A stretch of 64,000 bases of DNA, from NCBI GenBank assembly GCA_036924085.1, contig JAVGWX010000013.1, positions 52,744,404 to 52,808,403 on the forward strand, given 5' to 3'. Made by a program: the position numbers and the translations under genes. Under the pieces are notes generated by a model. That model did no database searches and had not been told where the DNA came from. It saw only the letters and a list, made by a program, of their open reading frames with translations. Below are positions 10,658-22,299 of this stretch, piece after piece (positions within the stretch are counted from its first letter, which is position 1; every line of letters begins with the position of its first letter). The DNA is from Ariolimax columbianus. Taxonomy: Eukaryota; Mollusca; Gastropoda; Stylommatophora; Arionidae.

Positions 10658-10829
10658 CAGTCAGATGATTGGAAAAGCTGTCTATGGTACTAACACTCTA
10701 ACCACTAGCTACTCCTCTATTCCTAACTACACACACAAGTTATATATAACTGCGACACTTGTGTTAAACGTGCAAATCAAGATCTATAGCTACACACGCA
10801 CTATATTTATAAATCTACCACGACTATCC

Positions 10830-10846
10830 GTGGTCAACAGGCACCA
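10830..10846 (-). promoter_or_regulatory. Possible primer binding site
   Basis: The minus strand reads TGGTGCCTGTTGACCAC starting 14 nt inside the right LTR. It begins with TGG, as expected for pairing to a tRNA CCA end. The 14-nt gap is longer than usual and I cannot assign the tRNA. Confidence 0.35.
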
Positions 10847-10860
10847 AAATAATAATAACG

Positions 10861-11797
10861 TGTAACAGACCCTCTGCTTGTCCTGGCCGTGATCTAACTT
10901 AGAACCATTCTCACACTCATCCACATCATCATGACCATACTCAGTAAATGACATATCACACATCAGGTGGCATATTTATTAAATCATACTCATATCATAG
11001 AATGAGTAGAGAAATTACAAACACAATATAATACATATCTTAACTAAACATTCTACTAAAACGGGAATTGTAAGCATTAGCTATTGATGGAATTCCCAAC
11101 TATCTAAAAACCCAGTTCTATTGCCTTGCAATTGCATCACACACACATCGCCTTAACTGCGTCTTCAACACACCTTATCAGATACTCTTCCTCACTGAAA
11201 TCCCCTCAGGTGGGCGATCTCGACATACTCGTTCACAATGTGTCCTTGCTTACAAACACACGTTCAGATTATCTATTAATGCAAAACTCACACACCTATT
11301 TGAGCGACCCTGTTCTATCACTAAACATTTGTCCAACAGTCTATCAATCGCTCCTCTACCTAAGTCGGTGAGTTAAACATCCTATCCACATTCAGTCTCT
11401 CTCTCTCCCATACAGCCTCTCTCTATCTAGCCTCTCCATCTCTCATCCAGCCCCCTGAGCTAAACTTTGTCTCGAGTTATATATCCTCAAGCAAGGCCAG
11501 AGCTTGACCAATCGATCTCAGGTATGGTCATCTTCAATTCCAATTGGAACGAAACACTTTGCACACCTGTCACTCATTCTCTCGCAGCAAGCCCCGTTGC
11601 CAATTTCGTCTGTCAATCAATCTCCCCCTACCAAAATCGGAAGGCCAGTGGTCAGTTTCTATCTGTCCACATTCCTTAACCCAACTCTGTTCTCCTTTGC
11701 TGAGATAGTGAGTGACCTTGACATGCATTCATGTAGCTTTAAGCTTTAACATGTTCAGGCATCCTAAACTCCCCTTGCTCCGGCGGGAACTGTTACA
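10861..11797 (-). repeat. Right LTR (5' LTR of the element)
   Basis: 937 bp, the same length as the left LTR and with the same sequence wherever I compared the two. The ends are TGTAACA and TGTTACA. The GTAA target duplication follows at 11798-11801. Confidence 0.93.
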
Positions 11798-11801
11798 GTA
11801 A

Positions 11802-12430
11802 TCATCGCTTCCCGATGGGCAATAACAATAATGAGTAAACTAAAACTTAGATAACTAGCAAAGAAATCTCGACTATTCGCTACATAAACAAAAAGACGAT
11901 GAAATACTGAAATAGGTCAAAAGCTTCTTGTATCGTGAAAATGTAATAACGAAAAATGAAATATGCAAAAAAGAAATCAGAAAGAGAATATGTATGGCCA
12001 AATCTTTTTTCAACAACTGGCCAGTCGTGTGACCAAGAAGACGTGCGTTTAATTATCAAAAGATTAGTTAGGTATATGTTTGTTTCTATCGGAGTAAAAT
12101 AAAAACCTAGCCTGTATGGTGTGTCGCAAAAACAGGGACAAACGGCATTTATTCCTCATCCCTATAAACCATCAGCATATAATATACAGCAATGATAATA
12201 AATACGGTGATGACAAGTTTCTTTTTAAAAGCTTTTATTGAGCTAGATATGATCATTGTCTGGATACATATCGGACGCGTGGACTTCTGTTTCTCCAATT
12301 GTAAACAACTTTCTGATAACCTAGAGAGCTAAAATTGTGTACACATACTCCACTTGACAAGGCAATAGTAGTTGGTTCAGTAAGTTAACTATTGAATGTT
12401 CATTGAAATCATGTTTTAGCTAGCTACTAA
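11802..12430. other. No recognisable feature
   Basis: AT-rich sequence between the LTR element and the exon at 12455. The last 25 bases before the exon hold a branch-point-like CTACTAAT and a T-rich tract. Confidence 0.5.
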
Positions 12431-12454
12431 TGCCTTTAGTGTTTTCTGTCACAG

Positions 12455-12687
12455 GTCTCCTGCTGATCCTCCTGTCGATCATGTATTTAATTACGACATT
12501 CAGGAGCTACACTGTCCTGACCACGGAGAGATCACAGCTAAGGCAATCTGTTATAACAACGACACCAAGCATTCGTCTTGTAAAACATGAAATCTCCACA
12601 CAGACGGACACAGAACACGGTGAGGTGGACACCTCCATCCCCCCTGATGTAACGGTGGACGGTGGAACACCGAATCAGGCACGATAG
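12455..12687 (+). CDS. Terminal exon of an unidentified membrane protein
   Basis: A strong acceptor (CTACTAAT, T-rich tract, CTGTCACAG) ends at 12454 and is followed by 233 nt of open frame to TAG at 12685. The exon starts at codon position 2. It encodes a hydrophobic segment, LLLILLSIMYLITTF, that looks like a transmembrane helix. A polar tail of about 58 residues follows, with ISTQTDTEHGEVDTS, rich in Thr and Ser. This is the layout of a single-pass type I protein with a short cytoplasmic tail. I do not recognise the family. No upstream exon can be matched in the window; the LTR element would lie in the preceding intron. A chance ORF behind a good acceptor is the alternative. Confidence 0.45.
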
Positions 12688-13581
12688 AGATGAAGGTCAT
12701 TGAACATCGCTGACCTTGAAGCATGTATTAAATAATGCTTAGTTTGATTACTCTGACTTTTCAGTTATAACAATTAAAATTGATGGCCGTACAAGCAGAG
12801 ACGCAAAAAATGGTCTTCTTTACTCAAGGCCTGCAACTAAGATCGATTAAGGAAAACATAACTCTCACTGGAGGCGGTAGAAATGCACTTCCGTTCTACT
12901 GGTATTTCAAAGCGTGTATTCAGATCTAGTACTGTAGATTATATTGTGGATTATATTGTAACTTAATTTCATTATACTGATTTAGAATGCTCTACAACGT
13001 TTGTATTCAACCAGTGAGTGTTTTACGTGCTCAGTAGTAAAGAAGGCCATAACAACAGGCTGCAATCCATTCTATGAGTATTCTACTCAGTGTTGCTAAA
13101 TAAGCCATTTTTTCAGACAGATCATGCCAATTTTTGCGAATGCTTTTGGGTGATTTTTGAAAAATCTAACCGGTTTATTTTTAATACTTCAACCGATCAT
13201 TGTTAATTTCACATTTTATAATTTACATTACACAAAATATTTGCAAAATTATTTCCTAGTTACACTCTACAAATGAGTTGACAATAGCTTTAATATAGAA
13301 GTTGCCATGTATGACCGACCTGGTAACACTATCTTAACAGTACAAGAATCCTTCGGCTAGTCGACCCTTTACTTGCGACTCTTCGCTTAACCGACCCTTT
13401 CAATAACCATTTCCCCATACAATAGGCCTCTTGCCTTGCTTAAACGATATATTTGCACCATGTTTCACCGGCATCTGCTCTTAATTGACTCCATCTTAAT
13501 TTATTCAGTCTGCTTATAGAAATTGTTTGAAGTGAGTGTCTGTTAAATTTATCGGGCATTGTATCGTTCATTATATTATAT

Positions 13582-13585
<4 letters not shown>
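12688..13585. other. No recognisable feature
   Basis: AT-rich sequence. It may include the 3' UTR of the exon ending at 12687; ATTAAA occurs near 12775 but no transcript end can be set. Confidence 0.45.

Positions 13586-13669
<84 letters not shown>
13586..13669. repeat. (TA)n-(GA)n microsatellite
   Basis: About 45 bp of TA dinucleotides pass directly into about 39 bp of GA dinucleotides. Confidence 0.97.
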
Positions 13670-13673
<4 letters not shown>

Positions 13674-14829
13674 AAGGTGGTGGAGAGGAGAGAAAAATAA
13701 TGAGAAAACATTTACCTTTCGTTGGCAATAGAAAGGTTATATTTAGTGCGCTGTTGCTGTCTCTTTATCGGTCAAAATGCTATACTTCGTTATTCTACTA
13801 CTTTCGCTAATCAACGGTACTCTGGTCCTTAATTAACCTGTAGCGGATGAGCGGAACATGTCTGTATTAGCGATACAAATCCGTCTCAGTTTTCCAACCG
13901 AGCGCTGTAGAATAAAACCATAGATGGATCTTAGACAAGTCGGTTGGACTTTGTCATGGCTTTTTATGAAACTAGCATCAGAAAACAAAAATTGTCTGAC
14001 CTTTTTAACATGTACAAATGACTTCCATAGAAAAGAAGAATAGTATATGATATCATACAGTATTAACGTGTATTGACATGTTGCCTTGTTTATATAATTC
14101 GTTGTTTATGTTTGACTTAAATAGTTAGTTTATTACACATATTATGTTTTGTTTCATATCTTTAATTGATATCTGTTTCAATAAATAACATGATATGTAC
14201 TGCTAATAAATGATTAAGGCATTGAACATATTCTTTCTTGTCCCTTTGACACTCCAGCAGGAGTATATGGCCATCGCTGCAGTGGTCTCCCTTAGAAAGG
14301 TTACGTACGTCAAAGTACCCAGTGTGCTTTATCAGTGCCAGTTTATGTTTTCCACGATGAGATTGCTACCTACATGCACAACTCTCTCGCCTATGGCCAC
14401 ATGAAGGTGACGTGGTTCTATTCTGTCCTCCAAGTACGTGGCCCACGGATTCACTCTGGAAATTTTGTAAAAGTTGGCCATAAATTTGTCTGGAAATTTG
14501 AAGAACAAAATTAGCTAAGTTTCGCCATTTTTTAATTGTTTTTTCTAGCTGAAAATACATAGGTTGAGCTACTGTAATATGAGCTTCACTGTGCGTCATG
14601 CCACAACAGTAAGAGATCATTTCTGCTTCACAACACTTGACATCTGCTTGTCGCTGTCATTTATTGTCACCGTTTTCACCTCTCATTTCATTGAGTTTTG
14701 CAAACTGCCACAATGGCTCTAACCAGTGAAAATCAGTTATGAATATATTTCTCTTGCTCATCAGTGCAGTTATTTATCGGAGCATACAACCACCTTCGCG
14801 CCATTTTTGTAGGTCATCGTCAACCATGA
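13670..14829. other. No recognisable feature
   Basis: Short unsupported frames on both strands (for example 14366-14620 minus). No domain or repeat recognised. Confidence 0.45.
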
Positions 14830-15141
14830 GATTCAGAGGTTCCGGTAATGTTCAAGTATGATTGTTCAGTAGCTGTACGTTGATTCAGAGGCTCCGGTAA
14901 TGTTCAAGTGGGATTGTTCAGTAGCTGTACGTTGATTCAGAGGCTCCGGTAATGTTCAAGGGGGATTGTTCAGTAGCTGTACGTTGATTCAGAGGCTCCG
15001 GTAATGTTCAAGTGGGATTGTTCAGTAGCTGTACGTCGATTCAGAGGCTCCGGTAATGTTCAAGTGGGATTGTTCAGTAGCTGTACGTTGATTCAGAGGC
15101 TCCGGTAATGTTCAAGTGAGATTGTTCATTGGCTGTACGTT
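14830..15141. repeat. 52-bp minisatellite, 6 copies
   Basis: Units start at 14830, 14882, 14934, 14986, 15038 and 15090. Each has the form GATTCAGAGGCTCCGGTAAT, then TTCAAGTGGGATTGTTCAG, then TAGCTGTACGTT. Divergence is highest in the first and last units. Confidence 0.95.
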
Positions 15142-15427
15142 GCTTTTTATGTAATATAAGTTTATTTGCTATGCTTCTTGTGCGGATATTAACACTGCAA
15201 ATAATACTCTTCATAATCTGGACTTCTGTCTCTATTTGAGGTATTTATAATTTTATGTTGCTATAGAGATTTGAATTGTGGGGCTGTGTTTTGAAAAGTT
15301 TCATAAAATACTTCAACATCGATTTTCTGATCATCAAAAACAAATAAATATACCTACCTAATACGATGGAAATGTTTTTGTCACTATATGCACACTTGTG
15401 GGTCTGTAGTCAGCAATTATTTTGTGT

Positions 15428-15690
15428 GACCCTTGGTCTACTATAATCTCTAGTAAAAATATTAAACTGAATCATTGTGTGTGACTCATTCATTTCCATG
15501 GTCTACTATAATCTCTAGTAAAAATATTAAACTGAATCATTGTGTGTGACCCATTCATTACCATGGTCTACTATAATCTCTAGTTAAAATATTAAATTGA
15601 ATCATTTTGTGTGACCCATTCACACAATGGTCTTTCATAATCTCTAGTAGAAATATGAACCTGAAACAGTTTGTGAAGATGGCACATAGC
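15428..15690. repeat. 64-65 bp minisatellite, about 4 copies
   Basis: Tandem units carry TGGTCTACTATAATCTCTAG, AAAATATTAAACTGAATCAT and TGTGTGACCCATTCA. The last unit is clearly diverged. Confidence 0.9.
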
Positions 15691-15782
15691 ATCACATTAC
15701 GAGTAAAGTAGTAAAGGTTAAGGTAGTACAAAAGCATACACAGCCGTCGGGGAGGAAGTGTTATAGACTTCCTTCCAATACT

Positions 15783-18700
15783 TACTTACTTAGTCGCTCC
15801 TCTTCTATCGTGAGGGGTAGAGGTTTGCCAAAGAGAACGCCACACTGCTCTATTCTCCGTCTTTTTCCTGGCCTCTTTCCAATCCAGCCCTCTATCACTT
15901 AGGGACTGTCATATGTTTCTTCTCAACGTACTTTGGGACGTCCTCGGGGTCTGCGTCTTTGACTTTTGATCTCCCATGACCGCTTTGGTATCCGATCTTC
16001 TTCCATTCTACAGACATGGCCAAACCACTGTAGTTGGGACTGCTCCACTCGTGTCTGCAGGGGTTGAACTTCAAGATTGCTACGTATTGTCTGGTTACGG
16101 ATCTTGTCCCTTTTCGTCACCTGAACCGCCTTTCTTAGGTACCTCATTTCTGAAGTTTGTAATTGCCTTTCTTGGGATGTAGTCATTGCCCATGACTCAC
16201 ATCCATATGTCAGGACAGGCACATAGGTCGAGCAGTATACATCCATCTTTGTTTTCCTGCTTATTTCTCTTCTACCGAGGAAACCTCTGTTTATTGCATG
16301 GAACAGTCTACCTGCTGCTGCCCTTCGTGTAGTTAACTCCTCTTTGATTCCTCCCCTACTGTCTATTACCACTTCTAGATATTTAAAGTTGCTGACCTGC
16401 TCTAGTGCTCGTGTTCTCAGGATTATCTGATGTCTCTTTTCATCTCTGGCGATCACCATGGTTTTTGTTTTGGAGTTGCTGATGTGCATTCCTCTCTTCT
16501 TCAACTTTTCTTCACAGACCTGCAAGTTGATCTGGAGATGTGCTTCGGTTTTCGTGATCAGGGCCCCATCGTCTGCAAATGCTAGTTCCGATATGTAACT
16601 TGGTCTCATCTGGCAGTACCCTACTTCATACTTTTTTGTCCGTTCCTGTTATGGCTTTGATGACTTCATCCATGAGGAGTATGAAAAGGTACGGTGATAG
16701 AATGTCCCCCTGTCTTACTTCGCTAGTGGTCTTGAACTCTCCTGACTTTTGATTTGATGTCCGCACATAATTTCTGCATGTTTTATAGAAACTCTGTTTG
16801 GCAGAGATCAGGGGTCCTGGGATGTTCTTCCTTGTCAGGCACTCCCAGAGTTTGTCCCAAGGAACTTTATCAAATACTTTCTCCAAATCCAAAAAGCAGA
16901 GATGCATCTCTTTATCATATTCAAGAGCCTTTTCACTTAGCTGTCTGAGTGTAAAGATAAGGTCTTGAATACTTCTGTTTGCCCCAAACCCACATTGAGT
17001 TTCATCCATATTTGGCTCTGCTAGACCTGTTAATCGCCGTTCTAGAATCCTAGAGTAGACTTTCCCGGGGACACTAAGAAGGGAAATACCTCTGTGATTT
17101 TCACATTGTCGATTGTCGCCCTTTTTAAATATTGGTATTATTATTGCAACCTCCCAGTCTCTTGGTATCTTCTTGTGGCGCCAAGCTGCCTTGAGAATCT
17201 TTATGAATAGCATCTCTCCTGCCGCTCCCATGTATTTAACCATTTCTGGTGTTATACCATCATTTCCTGCTGCTTTACCAATCTTAATTTTCTCCAATGC
17301 TGCCTTTAGTTCTTCCATTGTGATATTATCGTTTCCCTCCATGGCTCCCTCTTCTTGAATTGGGATTGTTACTTCCAGAGCTTGGTTTTCCTCCACTCCA
17401 AGGAGATCTGAGAAATATTCTTTCCATCTGTTCATTACCTCTTCTGGGGCAGTCAACAGCGCACCTTGTTTATCTTTAACAAATTTCAGGGGGCATTCCT
17501 TTTCCTTCCTCATGTTCTTTAAGGTCTTGTAGAACAGTTTCTGGTTTTCTCCAGCATTATTTTCCAGTTTCTCTCCAAATTCTTCCCAGGATTTCTGTTT
17601 GGCCTTGAGCACAGTCTTCTTTGCTTCTGTTCTAAAATTTACATATTCTTTATATTTCTTTGTTTGTTCTTCTGTATTCCTAGCCCCTAGGTATTGCTTC
17701 CATGCCTTTTTCTTTTCTCGTATTATTGTTTTCACTTCTTCTGTCCACTATGGTGTACTTTTTCTCTTGCACCCTTCTTTGGTTTGACCGCATGCCTCTG
17801 CTGCAGCCTCTTTGAGGATGTCTTTGAATTTTACCCAAAGCATTTCCATATCTTCTTCAGATTCCTCTATCCTTTCTATTGCTGTTGTTATGAGCCCTTG
17901 GTATCTCCTTTTAACATCTGGTTCTCGTAGTTTGTAAGCCTTAATTTTATTTTCTCCTTGTGTATTATATTTCATGCTTGCTGATGGGTGTTGCCTAGCT
18001 GGATAGTGTTTTTCAATGTCTCTCTTTATTTTAACTAGGTAGTGGTCTCTTCCTATCTCTGGTCCTCTGAACACTCTAGCATCCTTTACATACTTGAAAT
18101 CAGTTTTCCTCACTATTGCATAGTCAATTATGGATCTTTCATTTCTTGCCGGCTCATATCTTGTGTAGGCATGGATACGCTTGTGTGGAAACCTTGTATT
18201 TGTAATAACAAGGTTTTGTTCTCTGCAGAATCTGAGCAGTCGTTTTCCATTGTCATTTAAGACATCTTCTCCATACCTACCGATCACTCCATCCCATCTA
18301 GAATAGTCGTTTCCAACTCTTGCGTTGAAGTCTCCAAGGAGAAGTATTTCATTATGGCAATCGTCAATGGTCCTTTGAAGGAGCTCATAAAATTCATCTT
18401 TTATGTCAGTGCTCTCATCTTCGTTTGGTGCATACACAGTGACGATATCCATTTGACTATCCTCCTCTTGTAGACTTAGAACCATCAGTCGTTCTGAAAT
18501 GAACTTCCATTCTTTAATGTTTGCTTTGCTGTTACCATTCACTATACAACCAACCCCTGCCCTGGCTCGTTCACTCATGGGAACTCCGCTGTAGTATAGC
18601 ATGTTGCCATCATGGTCCAGAACGCCCTGTCCCTATTTCTTTGTTTCTGTAAGTGTCAGAACTGTCAATTGCTCTCTTCATCTCCTCTATTAGTTCACGT

Positions 18701-19001
18701 TCTTTTCCGTTTATACTTCGTACATTCCATGTTCCGTAAATCGTGGTCCTTATTTCTCGCCTGTTCGTCGCCGTTGAGGTCAGTCCGGTTTTCTCTGTGT
18801 TTTGACTTGTAATCGTTGTTTTAAGACAAACAGGTGATTAGCCTGTTGTGTCTTTGCATGGTGGAGGGGCTGCCTCCTTACAGCCTCCATGCCTGCCGAC
18901 CCGTTTTTGTCCACGGCTGCTAACATCCAAATTAGGAGGCATTTCAGCAATCCGCAACCCAGTTGACGCGCCTGGTAGGAGGTAGGTGCCTCCCCAGGTC
19001 A
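15783..19001 (-). mobile_element. Full-length LINE with 10-bp target duplication
   Basis: TTCCAATACT occurs at 15773-15782 and again at 19002-19011, bounding a minus-strand LINE of 3.2 kb. The 3' tail is (TAAG)n, read on plus as CTTACTTACTTAG. A 5' untranslated stretch of about 200 bp precedes an endonuclease-reverse transcriptase frame. A matching duplication at both ends of a complete element is direct evidence of one target-primed insertion. The clade is not assigned; there is no RNase H. Confidence 0.9.
15923..18800 (-). pseudogene. APE endonuclease-reverse transcriptase ORF of the full-length LINE (broken)
   Basis: The ORF starts with the endonuclease motif GTWNVRSINGKERELIEEM (about 18690-18750) and continues with TVYAPNED, LLGDFNARVG and RSIIDYAIVRK to about 17750. 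The reverse transcriptase has motif A HLCFLDLEKVFDKVPW, motif B VRQGDILSPYLFILL and motif C ELAFADDGALI with both Asp kept. The C-terminus ends with LQWFGHVCRMEEDRIPKRSW. Breaks: a frameshift near 18690, TAG near 18645, TAG at 17748-17750 in place of a conserved Trp, and a one-base slip in a run of A near 16630. The element looks young but cannot make a full protein. Confidence 0.9.
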
Positions 19002-19011
19002 TTCCAATACT

Positions 19012-19850
19012 ACTCATGGTTTTTTTTAGATGGAGTGGTCAATTTCCTAGCATTTCATAACAATAAGTCAAGTACCCAATTACAGCTGCATCGACTAAAG
19101 TGTGTCGAGATCAGGGGTCGAAGCTTTGCAAAGAGAAATTACCCAAGGTTATCAGTAGTTTATAGTCATATAGCAACAATATGCATTGTGTAGTTCGTGC
19201 GTCATGACCAGATGACGATTATATTTGCATAACACAGGACCGCATGTACGAACGCGCAGACACAGTTAACACAGAGTACACGTGCCCACCAAAACACACA
19301 CGTAACTCAGTGCAATACATCACCAGCAAACACAACACAATCATAAATAACCCACGCACATAAAATATCACGGCAATCTCAACACACCCAAAACACGTTA
19401 TGACGCATGGTATAAAATATTCTTATACAATCAACGCGCATCATCGTGTCTCCACAAAAGCACCTGCATTTTCCTGTGTGTATGTATCACGCTACAATTA
19501 ATGGGTCAGCTTATAGAGGTCTACAACGCTCGACTCGTAAAATCGCTGGGTCTACACATGGCCTACTTTCGATCTAGAATTGGATGTCGTCTATACTTAG
19601 CTCCAACTCTCCTTCAACACCCCCTCCTCCCCCCCCCCCCACCCCACACACAAACACACATTTATAATTGTTGGGTTTCTCTCAAACCAGTGTAAGTTTA
19701 TCAAATCGTGCATCCATTTATTTAATGTATTCCTTGACAATTTGTATTAACGTCTTTCTAAGTGGCATGAAGTTACCTTTGAAACCTGGTGTTTTACCAG
19801 CTAGTCGGTTAGCTTAAGCTGCCAAAAGGAATGAATGTCTTCTAAGTTCA
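19012..19850. other. No gene; C-rich and CA-rich tract
   Basis: Only low-complexity sequence stands out: a run of C from 19628 to 19640 followed by CACACA (to 19658). Confidence 0.5.
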
Positions 19851-20089
19851 ATCATGATAGTTATGTTGATCATAATAATATGGAATATAGCCCCAAAGCG
19901 GATAGCCAAAACAGTGTCCATCAGCATAACAAGGCAAATACCAAAAAGACTCAATCCCAGAGGATGTAGGACACAATAAATTCCCGAGCGTAACGAAGAC
20001 TCGCAAATTCTACTAGAGCTATACAAGGGTTCAAATGAAAAAGAACCTTTTGCATTGCTGAAGAGATGATCGTGTCGGGGGAAGCACTA

Positions 20090-20500
20090 ATGAATGAAAT
20101 ATCAACCTCTAGTAAGGATAGATGGTATTGGCTAGTGAAAGAACTTGATATGAAAGAAAATAATGTCGTGCATGGACATTCATTGACAATTTAAACCAAT
20201 ACCCTAGTGTTAATGCAAGTACCAGGACATTAATCGCGCCTAACCAGATTGTCCATCAATTGTTACTAAATGGCAAAACAAAAAAGGTGTGCAGGGAAAT
20301 CGCAATTTATAAGGGAAAGAGGAAATGAAAGGGATACGATGGAAAAATCTCTCACCATTGGAGAACTTGAAGACGTAATTAATGGAATGAAAATCAATAA
20401 GGCAGCTGGAATTGATAAACTGCGAACAGAGTAAATTGAACATTTTGTCGGTGAAACCAAGAAGTGGGACGCTCCAAGCACCACTCATAAAGCTTCCATC
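20090..20500 (+). mobile_element. LINE fragment, N-terminal part of reverse transcriptase
   Basis: Plus-strand blocks NQIVHQLLLNGKTKK (about 20240-20285) and LTIGELEDVINGMKINKAAG (about 20352-20412) match the linker and fingers of a LINE family lacking KRRK-type ends. The frame breaks in between. The matching minus-strand half of this family lies next to it (20540-21650), so two copies meet tail to tail. Confidence 0.7.
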
Positions 20501-20539
20501 CAGTGTTCAGCGACTTTATTGCCCTGTCCTTCGCCCTCG

Positions 20540-21650
20540 TCACATGTATCCGGAAGGTTGGGACAAATCATCAGATGACCTGGATCTTGCACATGTATCG
20601 CCGTCTGAGAGACCCCATCTCTTCATGGTCTTCCTACATCGTGGTACGCCAGAACGAGACATATTTATTGTTTTCAATAGTGAGTAGGGTAGGTGATATC
20701 GGGGGGGGGGGGGGGGGGGGTCCTCCTGAAACTCGATCCCTGGGTCATTTCGTGCCATAATTCAGTGTGACGACTTTTAGAGCTGGACTGTATGAGCTTT
20801 GTTGATTTTATGGAATTATGTCTGGATTTGAGTCGTGTGATCTGCTCACGATGTTCAAACATTAAGTGTTTAGGATCGTTTACCTGTTTCTTTCGTTCAA
20901 TTTCAGCAGCCACACTTCTTCTGGCGCCAGTTATAGGGTTTATTTTAGGTTGGGGTTTATCAACGAGTTTTATCGTGGGCAGAGGTTCCCCAAACTGCCG
21001 CGGCGTATTCCGCTGCTGAGAAGCACATGCGAGAGATGTCCGAGGACAGATGATTGTGCTTCCCATGTCGTACTAGTAAATTTTCACATGTTGTTTCGTG
21101 CGTGAATCTTGCGCTTTGTTTCTTGGCATTGTGTCATATAACACAGTGTAATATGTGTGTTCGAGCTCCTGACCTTGTCATATAATTTGTAGTTTTCTGG
21201 TTGCTTCTCTGTTTTTCAGGTGATAGGCACATACTTGGGTTTTGCTTGAGTTTGGTTTACGTGGTTCGCCTGATAATACTTTGCAAGGGCATCATGGGAG
21301 CTTGACAGTTTTCTTTCCACCTCTTCAAAACCATTTCCATGGGCAGCAACTGCTGTGACATAGGTGTATATAAATGTTCTTGTCCATTTGTTGATTGTTA
21401 TGTTGTGCAACATGGGAGCTAGAACATTTACCTGTGCCAGGCCAATGTTTTGATGTCTCCATCTGCTATCTTTTTTCTCTAAGGTGGCATAGAAGCGTCT
21501 GATCTGTAGAATGCATTTGATGATGTTAGTCAGGCGTTAGTTCTTCATCATGGAGTACAGCTTTAACAACAACCTATGATGCTTGATGGTATCATATGCT
21601 GCACTAAGGTCGATGTAGGTCACTCCGGTTATTTATTGAACTCTACCTTC
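20540..21650 (-). mobile_element. LINE fragment, reverse transcriptase palm to C-terminus
   Basis: Minus-strand order is correct. Motif A is YIDLSAAYDTIKHHRLL (about 21580-21632). Motif B is a relic, AQVNVLAPMLHNI. Motif C has been lost (YVTAVAAHG in place of YADD, about 21350). Then come LAKYYQANHVNQTQAKPK, a conserved block ending CFSAAEYAAAVWG (about 21010-21045), and a terminal RSGVPRCRKTMKRWGLSDGD (about 20590-20650). A run of G on plus (20701-20720) lies inside the C-terminal part. Stops and frameshifts throughout. Confidence 0.8.
20701..20720. repeat. Homopolymer of 20 G
   Basis: Uninterrupted G run interrupting the C-terminal coding region of the LINE on the opposite strand. Confidence 0.95.
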
Positions 21651-22290
21651 TTCTGATATTCTCCTGTAGAAAGTTGCATGAACATTGGCGTCTGGTTGCA
21701 TTCTCACAATGCGGTCAAACCAATTCAGTTTCTGTTGATGTAATGTAATGTAGGAAGGCAATTGTTCCAACCTTCTCCCGAATATTTGTATTTGTGATTC
21801 TGTCTCTTCTGGTGTTATTGACTTTTCGTAGGCACTACATTTCACAGGTGGTTAACTTTCGTCCCTTGACTCTATTCAATGCACATGTCTGGCATTCGTA
21901 GCACAGGTTTGGGATGAAGATACTATTTATCATCTGCTTTTTTGCTTGTAAGGAAATATTGGGGTGTCTAAGTAGTGGAGACAGGTGGTAGGTGACAGTG
22001 TTTGTTCTCTGCACTCTCGTCTCTATCTCTCCATCGAGAATGCCATCCTCAGTAAAATCAGTTCCTAAATACCTAAATTCTTGCACCTGCTTTATTTATT
22101 TTTTTTTAAATTCACATGAAGAACAAGTGTGGTGTGCTTTCTACGTATATTCATTGTCTCTGTTTTTGATGTGTTAACATTTGGACGAACACCTTGAGAA
22201 AATCTTTGCATGCCAGTTATTAAAACACATCTGATAGAAAAGGCGGCCACCAAGGAGATATAATATCCTGAAGCCATGTGCATTGGAAAC
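21633..22290 (-). mobile_element. LINE fragment, thumb and C-terminal region
   Basis: The minus strand reads VNTSKTETMNIRR (about 22150-22190), then EFRYLGTDFTEDGILDGEIE (about 22020-22080), then ISLQAKKQMINSIFIPNLCY and KLNWFDRIVRMQPDANVHAT. This is the usual order after motif C in APE LINEs. It is a different family from the fragment at 20540-21650. Confidence 0.75.
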
Positions 22291-22299
22291 AGTCTCTAG

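Larger units (their letters stand above)
6352..11797 (-). mobile_element. Gag-only LTR retroelement (5.4 kb)
   Basis: Two direct repeats of 937 bp (6352-7288 and 10861-11797) enclose 3572 bp and are flanked by GTAA on both sides. The direction is minus: the coding ORF is on that strand, a purine tract abuts the left LTR on the minus strand, and each LTR has a minus-strand TATA-like and AATAAA signal in the right order. The internal region has one long ORF with a CCHC knuckle and no reverse transcriptase, integrase or protease that I can detect. It is therefore probably a non-autonomous element moved by enzymes supplied elsewhere. The two LTRs match everywhere I compared them, so the insertion is recent. 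Confidence 0.92.

Noticed and set aside
14366..14620. 84-residue minus-strand ORF
   Set aside because: No domain, no splice context and no second copy.
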